Assembly (NCBI GenBank): GCA_002451755.1
Contig: DKDF01000061.1
Span: 1-18,037 of the forward strand
Origin: Ruminococcaceae bacterium UBA6855
Lineage (GTDB): Bacteria; Bacillota; Clostridia; Oscillospirales; Acutalibacteraceae
DNA: 18,037 nt
Direction: 5' to 3'
Shown here: positions 7,796 through 14,973 of the stretch, one piece after another
How the letters are laid out: every line of letters starts with the position of its first letter
Position numbering within the stretch: the stretch's first letter is position 1
Translations under genes and position numbers: made by a program
Notes under the pieces: generated by a model
Databases searched by the model: none
Seen by the model: the letters and a program-made list of their open reading frames with translations, nothing else
Told to the model about the DNA's origin: nothing

Positions 7796-7919
7796 TTGTG
7801 CAAACTTTGCGGGCGGATGATATCCGCCCCTACTGTATGCATTTTTTGTTACTTTGAGCGAAGCGAAGTCAATCCCTCAGTCACTTCGTGACGGTTTCAT
7901 TTACACAATGGAACCGACA
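7796..7919. repeat. 124-nt compound repeat (modules B+C), copy 2
   Basis: Same length as 7511-7634 and about 90 percent identical by eye. The B hairpin is at 7811-7829. Its second C hairpin pairs CGGTT-x-CAT with ATG-x-AACCG, a different stem sequence from the CCCCTGCAGGGG version but in the same place. It ends 8 nt before the gdpP stop codon. Confidence 0.8.
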
Positions 7920-7926
7920 AAGAATA

Positions 7927-9924
7927 TCACGAAATCGGGGGTTGCTCTTCGCTGTCGGTGCGGGGGTATTTGGCGTCGATCGCTTCGCAGAGCTTCGATT
8001 TTGCCTCCTCCATATTCACGCCGGTGAGCTGAGCCGCCGCCATGGTGCGGTGACCGCCGCCGCCGAGATATTCCATGATTATCTGGACATTCAGGTCGCC
8101 GTAGGAGCGCGCCGAGATATTGACGCTGTCCTTTCCGCTGTCGAAAATAACAAACGAGGCTTTTACGCCGCTGACTTCAAGCAGTTCGTCTGCCGCCTGA
8201 GCGCTGAGCAGCCTCGCGTTCTCCGTGCCGGGTGCGGTGCAGGCTATGGCACAGCCTCTGTAGATATGCGCGGCGGAAATTATCTCGCTGCGCTTGCGGT
8301 TGCTCTCGATCGAGTTCGAGAACAGGCGCTTTACCGCGACGGTATCTGCGCCCTTGCCCTTGAGGAAAGCCGCCGCTTCAAAGGTGCGCACACCGGTTGA
8401 GAGGACGAACTCCTTTGTGTCGAGCATTATGCCCGCGAGCATCGCCTGAGCCTCAACGGGAGAAAGCGTCGGCGCGGGGGTTATATAGCGCATGAGCTCC
8501 GTGACCATTTCGCAGGTCGACGAGGCGTTGGGGTCATGGAAGAAAATGAGCGCGTCTTTTATATGATCGACCGACTTCCTGTGATGGTCGATAACGACCG
8601 TGGCGGACGCCTTTTCATAAAGAGTCGGGAAATCGACAAAGCTGCTCTTATGGGTATCGACAACGACGAGCAGGGTCTTTCTCGTCATGAGCGCGAGGGC
8701 TTCGTTGACATCGATTATCCTGCCGTCCCAGCCGTCGACTCGGAGCATATCGACAGCGGCGCCGGCAAAGCTGCGGTTTTCATCGAGGACGATATACGCG
8801 TCGATGCCGAGGGCGCGGGTTATCGACGACACGCCGACTGATGCGCCGAAAGCGTCCATATCCGGGAACGAATGACCCATTATCATCACGCGGTCGCTCG
8901 CGCTGATAAGGCTCGAAAGAGACGAAGCTGCGACGCGGGTCTGGAATTTTGTGACCTTTTCGACGCTCTTGGAAACGCCGCCGAAGAACTCATACTCGTC
9001 CTTCGTCTTGACCGCCGCCTGATCGCCGCCGCGTCCGAGTGCCATATCGAGCGCCTGTTCGGCTGACTTTTCGCAATCGGTTATGGCGACACCCGTGCCG
9101 ACGCCTATAGAGAGGGTCAGACCGAGCACTCTTTCTTTATATTTATATTCGCGTATCTTGTCGAGAACGCTGAAACGGTCGGCGCGCATCTTCTCGAGCA
9201 CATCGCTCTGGGCGATTATCATGAACCGCTCCTCGGAGATTTTGCGCATGATGCAGTCATACTGCCCCGTCCAGTTCTCTATCACCTCTTCGACTCCGCC
9301 GCGTATCGCCGCGCGCTCGCTGTCCCTGTAGTCCGCCTTGATATCCGCGATATCGTCGGTCTGCAGGAGCATTATGACGGGTCTGTTCTTTATGTAAGCG
9401 AGCTGAGCTCGCTTCATCTCGCTTACATCGGTGAAATAGAAAACATATTCTTTCCCGCCCTTGAACTCGAACGAGGACGGGGTGACTATATAATAGGAAT
9501 CTTTGATTTTGACTATGGCTGCGCCGTTCGACTCCGCCTGCTCGGGATCGCAGCCGCCGATAAACGGCTGGGCGAGCTTGCGGTCGATGACCGACTCATC
9601 CATAAAAGTATGGAAAAAGCTTCTGTTGAAAAGCTCGATTATCCCATCGCCGTCGCAAACGAGCATAGGCATGGGAAAATCGTTGACGGAACCGGCGTCG
9701 GTCGCGTCGAGGCTCTGCGACGCCATGTCCCTGAGCTGGCGTTCACGGTTGCGGACATTAAAGAACTTGACTATCTTATAAACCGAGAACGCGATGAGAA
9801 GGACACTACCCACAAGCGCCGCCCACCCGCTGTAGCGGACAGCGACAACAACAATGAACGCAGCCGCCGCAATAAAGGCAGCTATTTCCACTGCGAGCTC
9901 TCGCAGGAAATCCTTAAAACTCAT
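7927..9924 (-). CDS. gdpP: Cyclic-di-AMP phosphodiesterase GdpP
   Basis: This 665-residue protein matches the full GdpP plan. Two N-terminal membrane helices (about 12-30 and 33-52) are followed by a PAS-like domain (about 75-170), a degenerate GGDEF domain (about 180-305, with LGRGGDQAAVK), and a DHH/DHHA1 phosphodiesterase. Catalytic and metal residues are visible: GHSFPDMDAFG (350-360), VVDTHK (D423), DHH (446-448) and GIMLDTKEF (D502). The DHHA1 end has GGGGHRTMAAAQ. GdpP hydrolyses c-di-AMP to pApA, affecting potassium and osmolyte homeostasis and cell-wall stress. The ATG follows the RNase J stop after 3 nt, and its GGAGG lies inside the last codons of RNase J, so the two are co-transcribed. 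In related genomes rplI normally follows closely. Confidence 0.96.
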   Translation of the reverse strand: MSFKDFLRELAVEIAAFIAAAAFIVVVAVRYSGWAALVGSVLLIAFSVYKIVKFFNVRNRERQLRDMASQSLDATDAGSVNDFPMPMLVCDGDGIIELFNRSFFHTFMDESVIDRKLAQPFIGGCDPEQAESNGAAIVKIKDSYYIVTPSSFEFKGGKEYVFYFTDVSEMKRAQLAYIKNRPVIMLLQTDDIADIKADYRDSERAAIRGGVEEVIENWTGQYDCIMRKISEERFMIIAQSDVLEKMRADRFSVLDKIREYKYKERVLGLTLSIGVGTGVAITDCEKSAEQALDMALGRGGDQAAVKTKDEYEFFGGVSKSVEKVTKFQTRVAASSLSSLISASDRVMIMGHSFPDMDAFGASVGVSSITRALGIDAYIVLDENRSFAGAAVDMLRVDGWDGRIIDVNEALALMTRKTLLVVVDTHKSSFVDFPTLYEKASATVVIDHHRKSVDHIKDALIFFHDPNASSTCEMVTELMRYITPAPTLSPVEAQAMLAGIMLDTKEFVLSTGVRTFEAAAFLKGKGADTVAVKRLFSNSIESNRKRSEIISAAHIYRGCAIACTAPGTENARLLSAQAADELLEVSGVKASFVIFDSGKDSVNISARSYGDLNVQIIMEYLGGGGHRTMAAAQLTGVNMEEAKSKLCEAIDAKYPRTDSEEQPPIS

Positions 9925-9927
9925 TCA

Positions 9928-11703
9928 TCAGACCTCCATAATAACGGGAAGAATCATCGGGCTGCGCTTGGTGCGCTCATACATCAGGTGAGATATCTCG
10001 TCCCTGAGGCTTGCCTTGATGCTGTTCCAATCGAAATATCCGCCGTCCGTCTGGGCTTCGATAGCCTCAACGGCGACTTCACGCGCGGCGTTTATCAGCT
10101 CCTCGGACTCCTTGACATAGACGAAGCCTCTCGTCACGACATCGGGGCCGGAAACTATCATGCCGCTCTCGCGGTCGATGCAGACGGCGACGATAACGAG
10201 ACCGTCCTGCGCGAGATGCTTTCTGTCTCGGAGCACGACCGAGCCGACATCGCCGACGCCGTAGCCGTCGACAAACACTCTGCCTGCGGGCACGGTGGAC
10301 GTGCATCTGAGCGCTTTTTTGCTGATCTCGGCAACTCTGCCGTTATCGGCGATGAGTATATTCTCCTTTGGGATACCCATACTCAGCGCGAGACCCGCAT
10401 GTTTTCTAAGATGTTTGAGCTCGCCGTGAACCGGAATGAAATATTTCGGCTTGACGATGCCCATTATCATTTTCAGCTCCTCCTGGCAGGCGTGACCGGA
10501 GACATGAACCTCGTACATCTTCTCATATACGACATCCGCGCCGAGCTTCATCAGCTCGTTGACGACACGGCTGACGGTCTTCTCGTTGCCGGGAATCGGA
10601 GTTGCGGAAATTATAACATAATCGTTGGGGTGGATCTCGACCTTACGGTGATCCGAGAACGCCATGCGGGTCAGGGCGCTCATAGGCTCGCCCTGGCTGC
10701 CCGTAGTGATGATAACGAGCTTATCGGCGGGATAGCGGTTTATCATATTGATATCGATGACTATTCCCTCGGGTATATTGAGATAGCCGAGCTCCGCCGA
10801 GATGCTCACGACATTTTCGAGGCTTCTGCCGACGAGTGCGACCTTGCGCCCGAGGCTCGCCGCAACATTCATTATCTGCTGCACGCGGTGGATATTGGAA
10901 GAGAATGTTGCAACTATTATGCGGTTGTTGCCGGCTTTGCGGAAGAGGGTCTCGAACGATTCTCCGACCTTTCTCTCGCTCTCGGTGAAGCCGGGACGCT
11001 CGGCGTTGGTGGAGTCGGACATAAGGCAGAGGACTCCCTCCTGCCCTATCTCGGCGAGTCTGCCGAGATCCATCATGCCGCCGTCGATAGGCGTTGTGTC
11101 GATTTTGAAGTCGCCCGTGTGGACGATAGTGCCGCCCTCGCAGCGGATAGCGAGTCCGAGTGCGTCGGGTATGGAATGGTTGACATGGATAGCCTCAACG
11201 GTAAAGCCGCCGAGGGTTATCACATCGCCGGGATTGATGACATTGAGTGATGCGGAATTGAGCAGTCCGTGCTCACGCAGCTTTCCCTGAATGAGACCGA
11301 CGGTGAGCTTCGTGCCGTAGACGGGCACATTGAGAACCTTGAGAAGATAAGGCAGACCGCCGATATGATCCTCATGGCCGTGGGTTATGACTATTCCGCG
11401 TATTCTGTCCGCGTTGCGCTCGACATAGGTGAAATCGGGAAGCACGAGATCGACTCCGAGCATATCCTGATCCGGGAACGCAAGTCCGCAATCGACAAGG
11501 AACATATCCTCACCGTATTCGAACAGTGTCATATTCTTGCCCACTTCATTCAGGCCGCCTAAAAACGACACTTTTATAGGCTTGGGCTCAGCCTTCGATT
11601 TGCCCGGTGCGGGCTTAATTTTGCCGTAACTGCGGTAGCTGCGCCTGCCCGCAGTCTTCTTTGCGGGCGCAGACGCTGCGCCGGTTTCTTTTGCTTTTGG
11701 CAT
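9928..11703 (-). CDS. rnj: Ribonuclease J
   Basis: This 591-residue protein is a beta-CASP metallo-beta-lactamase nuclease with 5'-3' exonuclease and endonuclease activity in RNA decay and maturation. The metal motif HGHEDH is at 108-113, NHSIPD at 175-180, HTGDF at 195-199, SDSTNA at 229-234, FSSNIHRVQQI at 268-278, TGSQGEP at 334-340, HVSGHA at 400-405 and IPVHGE at 423-428. A basic, Ala/Lys/Pro-rich extension of about 43 residues precedes the catalytic domain; its role is unknown. The frame is open to 11757, but I chose the ATG at 11703 because AAGGAG sits at ideal spacing. RNase J1 and J2 cannot be separated by eye. It is the first gene of a two-gene transcript with gdpP. Confidence 0.96.
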   Translation of the reverse strand: MPKAKETGAASAPAKKTAGRRSYRSYGKIKPAPGKSKAEPKPIKVSFLGGLNEVGKNMTLFEYGEDMFLVDCGLAFPDQDMLGVDLVLPDFTYVERNADRIRGIVITHGHEDHIGGLPYLLKVLNVPVYGTKLTVGLIQGKLREHGLLNSASLNVINPGDVITLGGFTVEAIHVNHSIPDALGLAIRCEGGTIVHTGDFKIDTTPIDGGMMDLGRLAEIGQEGVLCLMSDSTNAERPGFTESERKVGESFETLFRKAGNNRIIVATFSSNIHRVQQIMNVAASLGRKVALVGRSLENVVSISAELGYLNIPEGIVIDINMINRYPADKLVIITTGSQGEPMSALTRMAFSDHRKVEIHPNDYVIISATPIPGNEKTVSRVVNELMKLGADVVYEKMYEVHVSGHACQEELKMIMGIVKPKYFIPVHGELKHLRKHAGLALSMGIPKENILIADNGRVAEISKKALRCTSTVPAGRVFVDGYGVGDVGSVVLRDRKHLAQDGLVIVAVCIDRESGMIVSGPDVVTRGFVYVKESEELINAAREVAVEAIEAQTDGGYFDWNSIKASLRDEISHLMYERTKRSPMILPVIMEV

Positions 11704-11880
11704 AGAAATCTCCTTTTCTGTTAAATTTTTGATGTAAGTAGAACCCCGACCGGTCAAGGTGCGGGAATTAAAGCCTTGTCTGTTAAAAACGCGATGATAT
11801 TTTCAGCATGGATACAAGACAAATTTCGGGTAGTTAAGACATATGCGTGCAGTCATAATACAAAAATATCCCTATTGTTA

Positions 11881-11909
11881 ATTTTACTATGATTGGATAA
11901 AACTGTCAA
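11881..11909 (-). promoter_or_regulatory. Sigma-A-type promoter for RNase J-gdpP
   Basis: On the minus strand, TTGACA (11909-11904) and TAAAAT (11886-11881) are separated by exactly 17 nt. The -35 hexamer matches consensus fully and the -10 matches five of six. Expected transcription start is near 11874, giving a long leader before the ATG at 11703. Confidence 0.75.
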
Positions 11910-11927
11910 GTGAAGTGTCAAGTAAAG
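11904..11927. repeat. 12-nt tandem repeat carrying two -35 hexamers
   Basis: TGTCAAGTGAAG (11904-11915) is followed by TGTCAAGTAAAG (11916-11927), with one mismatch. Read on the minus strand, each unit supplies a TTGACA. Only the downstream one has a well-spaced -10. Confidence 0.75.
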
Positions 11928-12007
11928 TGAATATAAATTAAGGCACGCGCGATGCGGTAAAACTATGTGCTTCTTACAAAAAGACACATCTGCAAAAGGT
12001 GTTGCAA

Positions 12008-13165
12008 TCACTTTGCGCCGGAGGAGATGAATGCCTGCGCTTCGGCGCAGAGTTCGCGCGCGGTCTCCTCGTCAAAGCTCTGCGCAGTCAGGCGGAAACG
12101 CCCGTTGCCGAGCGGCGAAATATGCGTTTTTCCGCGCTTTTCAACAAGCACGAAGCCGTTCGCCCCGTCGCGCCCGAAGGAGAAGTTCTCGCCCTCGAAC
12201 TCATCGAGATAGTCGGGCGGCAGCTCGAGCTGCGCCGTGGTGCTGTAGACAAAAAGCGGCGGCAGAAGGGAATAGAGCTCGGGGAAGGTCATGTTTTTCT
12301 CTTCCAGGATGCAGGCGAGCTTTGCCGCGGTGAACAGTGCATCGCGCGACCAGAACTGACGCGCCGCGAGACGGCGCGCAACGTTGTCCGAGCCGTCCGA
12401 CGGGGCTGAGAGATAGCGATAAGCCGTCCTGCCGTAGCTGCGCGCGAGGTCATCGAGAAATGCGGGAGAATCGTAAGGGACGGAGATATCGCGCCCGCTC
12501 TCGAGCTCATACATTCCGCAGAGGGCGATCAGCTTGACAAACGGCACAACCCCGGTCTTTTCAGTATATGCGCTAAGGCTCGTTCCCCTGCGGTTTATTC
12601 TGAGGATCAGCGCACGCTCGTTCGAGGTGGTGCGCATACAGTCGTTTATGAGCGCGGATATCATTGGATCCGAGCTGAGAATCGCGCAGTCGGATACGCC
12701 GTAAGGCACATGGCGCATCAGCTCGTCGCGGTAGAGCATACCCATGGCGGACATATCAAAGAGCCGACCGCACGACGGCGCGGGAGATAGATCGGTCTCC
12801 ATGAAATCCGCCGCCTTTCTGCCGAGCGCCGCGGACACGCTCAGCCCGTTTTCGCCGAAGATGCTGACCGTCCCCTCCCCGGCGCAGACGAACACGCCCG
12901 CATTGAGTGACGAGAACGGAACTAAAAAAGATAACTGGGATTCAAAGGACGCGCCGAACGACCACGCATTGACGCCGGAGACGCGCAGTCCCGCGCACAC
13001 GGCATCGGCGCAGGCGCGGGAATATTCGTCGTTTCGGCAGGCGACACCTACCCTGCCGCGCCCAAAAGCCGCACCGACCGACGCGCCCGCTCTCGCGCAG
13101 TCGGACGCAGTGAGCCCCTGCGCCCGTTTTATAAAAGCCGCCGAGTCCGCATCGTAGCTGTACAT
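12008..13165 (-). CDS. Phosphohexomutase-like protein lacking catalytic loops
   Basis: By eye, this 385-residue protein aligns along its length with phosphoglucomutase/phosphomannomutases. Domain I: RVGVACRNDEYSRACADAV (38-56) resembles the VGRDTRxSS region, and IFGENGLSVS (102-111) resembles the stretch after the serine loop. Domain II: a segment ending TEKTGVVPFVKLIAL (201-215). Domain III: SRDALFTAAKLACILEEKN (273-291), like TGDGLLxALxxLEIL. Domain IV: DEETARELCAEA (365-376). All four functional loops are replaced. TASHNP becomes VCAGEG (93-98), the DGDADR metal loop becomes NRRGTS (191-196), GEESGH is not visible near 262-272, and the phosphate loop RPSGTEP is absent near 343-354. It is shorter than the usual 450 or so. 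I infer a pseudoenzyme or a repurposed fold; the function is unknown. The ATG has GGAGG 7 nt upstream. The frame is intact, which argues against a decaying gene. Confidence 0.75.
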   Translation of the reverse strand: MYSYDADSAAFIKRAQGLTASDCARAGASVGAAFGRGRVGVACRNDEYSRACADAVCAGLRVSGVNAWSFGASFESQLSFLVPFSSLNAGVFVCAGEGTVSIFGENGLSVSAALGRKAADFMETDLSPAPSCGRLFDMSAMGMLYRDELMRHVPYGVSDCAILSSDPMISALINDCMRTTSNERALILRINRRGTSLSAYTEKTGVVPFVKLIALCGMYELESGRDISVPYDSPAFLDDLARSYGRTAYRYLSAPSDGSDNVARRLAARQFWSRDALFTAAKLACILEEKNMTFPELYSLLPPLFVYSTTAQLELPPDYLDEFEGENFSFGRDGANGFVLVEKRGKTHISPLGNGRFRLTAQSFDEETARELCAEAQAFISSGAK

Positions 13166-13234
13166 GATAACCCCTCCGAAGATATGATATTCCTATTATT
13201 GCCTGCCGGGAGCGGTTTTAAGCCGAAGTTTCAC

Positions 13235-13248
13235 ACATTTATAAATGT
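13235..13248. promoter_or_regulatory. 14-bp perfect palindrome between divergent genes
   Basis: ACATTTATAAATGT is a perfect inverted repeat in the 162-nt gap between the divergent phosphohexomutase-like gene and rnhA. It could be an operator or part of the minus-strand promoter (TATAAA is inside it), but I find no good -35 for that reading. Confidence 0.35.
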
Positions 13249-13270
13249 TCGGCGGGGCGGCAAAATCACC

Positions 13271-13299
13271 TTGTTTTTGACCCGACTTAGTGATAGAAT
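13271..13299 (+). promoter_or_regulatory. Extended -10 promoter for rnhA-GT4-murD
   Basis: TGATAGAAT (13291-13299) is an extended -10 element (TGn plus TAGAAT). A weak -35, TTGTTT (13271-13276), lies 17 nt upstream of the hexamer. The predicted transcript starts about 20 nt before the rnhA ATG. Confidence 0.55.
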
Positions 13300-13327
13300 T
13301 AACTAAAATAACACAACGGAGTAAAAT

Positions 13328-13780
13328 ATGAGCGAACTGAAAAAAGTTGAGATATTCACCGACGGCGCGTGTTCGGGCAATCCCGGTCCCGGCGGCTGGG
13401 GCGCTGTTCTGCGCTACGGCGAGCACGAGGCGGAGATGTCCGGCGGAGACGCGAACACGACGAACAACCGCATGGAGCTCATGGCAGTCATAAGCGCGGT
13501 CGAGAGGCTCAAGGAGCCCTGCGATATAAAAATATACACCGACTCACAGTATGTTGCGAACGCATTTTTAAAAGGCTGGATATGGAACTGGAAGAAGAAC
13601 GGGTGGAAAAAATCCGACAAGAAGCCTGTTTTGAATCCCGAGCTGTGGGAGCGGCTGCTCAAGGCGCTTTCAAAGCACGAATATGAATTCATATGGGTCA
13701 AAGGACACGCGGGGCACCCCGAAAACGAGCGGTGCGACAGGCTCGCGGTAGCCCAGAGCGAAAAATATGCAAAGAAGTGA
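13328..13780 (+). CDS. rnhA: Ribonuclease HI
   Basis: This 150-residue protein cleaves the RNA strand of RNA-DNA hybrids, removing primers and R-loops. The E. coli-type active site is complete: D12 in IFTDGACSGNPGPGG, E50 in NNRMEL, D72 in YTDSQY, H127 in VKGHAGH, and D137 in NERCDRLA. The basic handle segment, with GWIWNWKKNGWKKSDKKP (83-100), is present, making this the E. coli-like rather than the handle-less form. The ATG has CGGAG about 6 nt upstream. It is first in a plus-strand operon with the glycosyltransferase 7 nt downstream. Confidence 0.97.
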   Translation: MSELKKVEIFTDGACSGNPGPGGWGAVLRYGEHEAEMSGGDANTTNNRMELMAVISAVERLKEPCDIKIYTDSQYVANAFLKGWIWNWKKNGWKKSDKKPVLNPELWERLLKALSKHEYEFIWVKGHAGHPENERCDRLAVAQSEKYAKK

Positions 13781-13787
13781 GCTGAAG

Positions 13788-14957
13788 ATGAAAAATGTCG
13801 CGATAATACTTCAGGATCTGCGAAGCGGCGGAAGCGAGCGGTTTGCGAGCAGGCTGTCGCATCTGCTGAGCGAAAAATTCAATGTCTATGTCCTGGTCTT
13901 TGACGCGAGCGAGAAGCGATTCGACTGCGCGGGCGAATTCGTTGATTTAAAATTACCCGCAGGCAAAGGCACGGCAAAGCGTGCGATTATCATGCTCAGG
14001 CGTGCCGCAGCGATAAAAAAATTCGTCAAAGAGCACGACATATGCACGGCGTATTCGTTCACCCACGCGCCGAACGAAGCTCTCGCGCTCTCGGGCGCGA
14101 AGTGCGTGAAATATATCTCCTGCCGCGACTATGTGCGGCTCATAAAGAGCTCGAAGCTCTATTCATTCGCGCTGCGGCACGGATGCAATATTCTCTTCAA
14201 CGCCCTCGAAATGCAGAAAAAATGCGAAGAGATGTTCCCGGGAAACGAAGATAAGCTTTTCACGGCATATAATATTATTGACTGCGAAAAAGCCCGCGAG
14301 GACGCAAAAGAAGAGCTTGACGAAGAATACAAAAAATTCTATGACACGCACAGGGTTATAGCTTTCTCTTCGAGATTCGTTGAACAGAAATGCCAGTGGG
14401 ATATGCTCAAGAGCTTTGAGCTGCTGAAAAAAGATATCCCCGACGCGGGGCTGATATTCCTCGGATGCCGCGGCGAATACGAAAACGCCGTTCGCGAGAT
14501 GGCGAAAAAGAGCGAATATTCAAGTGACATAGTCTTTGCGGGATTCCAAAAGAATGTGTTCAAATTTGTCTCCCGCGCGGATGTTTTTGCGATGACTTCT
14601 TACTACGAAGGCTTCCCAAATGTCATTGTTGAGGCGCTGGCGGTCGGCACTCCGGCGGTCAGCACGGACTGCACATCGGGTCCTGCCGAGGTTCTTGCGC
14701 CCGGTCGACCGTTCCTGCCGCACTGCGGCAAGATGACAAAAGTCGATTGCGGAATCCTCTGCCCTGTCATGTCCGAGAGCCCGAACTTTGACTACGGCAA
14801 CATAAACGACGCCCACCGCGAATACGCGAAGGCGCTCAAAACACTGCTGACGGACGGCGAGCTTCGCGCCCGTCTTTCGGAAAACGGAAAGAAGCGCGCA
14901 GACGAGCTGAGCGCAGAAAATATGAAGCAGGTCTATTTCGACCTGACCGACAACTGA
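13788..14957 (+). CDS. GT4-type glycosyltransferase (GT-B fold)
   Basis: This 389-residue protein resembles family 4 retaining glycosyltransferases, which move a sugar from a nucleotide donor to a lipid, polysaccharide or protein acceptor at the cytoplasmic membrane face. The N-terminal SGGSERF (13-19) is the usual acceptor-domain glycine loop. The C-terminal donor domain starts with VIAFSSRFVEQKC (190-202) and has EGFPNVIVEALAVGTPAVST (274-293), the E-x7-E motif region, followed by DCTSGPAEVL. No signal peptide or membrane helix is visible. The acceptor cannot be predicted. I place the start at the ATG at 13788 (MKNVAIIL, a typical start for the family). An upstream in-frame ATG at 13767 would overlap rnhA by 14 nt. 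Neither has a strong ribosome binding site. It lies between rnhA and murD, which hints at an envelope role. Confidence 0.88.
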   Translation: MKNVAIILQDLRSGGSERFASRLSHLLSEKFNVYVLVFDASEKRFDCAGEFVDLKLPAGKGTAKRAIIMLRRAAAIKKFVKEHDICTAYSFTHAPNEALALSGAKCVKYISCRDYVRLIKSSKLYSFALRHGCNILFNALEMQKKCEEMFPGNEDKLFTAYNIIDCEKAREDAKEELDEEYKKFYDTHRVIAFSSRFVEQKCQWDMLKSFELLKKDIPDAGLIFLGCRGEYENAVREMAKKSEYSSDIVFAGFQKNVFKFVSRADVFAMTSYYEGFPNVIVEALAVGTPAVSTDCTSGPAEVLAPGRPFLPHCGKMTKVDCGILCPVMSESPNFDYGNINDAHREYAKALKTLLTDGELRARLSENGKKRADELSAENMKQVYFDLTDN

Positions 14958-14973
14958 TTCGGAGGTAACAACA

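Larger units (their letters stand above)
7425..7926. other. Intergenic repeat field between gdpP and rplI
   Basis: No gene is supported in this 502-nt gap. It holds a 15-nt tandem repeat near rplI, two 124-nt copies of a B+C compound repeat, one A module, and a separate hairpin at 7660-7677 (TATCGGC / GCCGATA, TTCC loop). The short open frames here read repeat sequence and have no ribosome binding site or family resemblance. No classic hairpin plus T-run follows gdpP, so readthrough into rplI is possible. Confidence 0.7.
11704..12007 (-). other. Intergenic region and RNase J leader
   Basis: This is 304 nt without a gene. It contains the RNase J promoter (11881-11909) and a predicted leader of about 170 nt. 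Within the leader, 11742-11764 can fold with arms CCCGACC and GGTGCGGG (one bulge), near the ribosome binding site. Between the promoter and the upstream gene lies an imperfect hairpin at about 11965-11990 (ATGTGCTT / AAGACACAT). It lacks a T-run, so I do not call it a terminator. No conserved riboswitch is recognisable. Confidence 0.5.

Noticed and set aside
7511..7919. A CRISPR array
   Set aside because: Repeats are long, few, irregularly spaced and composite, and no cas gene is present.
9610..11250. A 546-codon open frame on the plus strand
   Set aside because: It is antisense to RNase J and part of gdpP, whose motifs are unmistakable. High-GC third positions keep the opposite frame open; the reading shows no family resemblance.
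11704..11757. N-terminal extension of RNase J by 18 residues
   Set aside because: The ATG at 11703 has an ideal AAGGAG; the upstream start does not, and the extra residues have no counterpart that I know.
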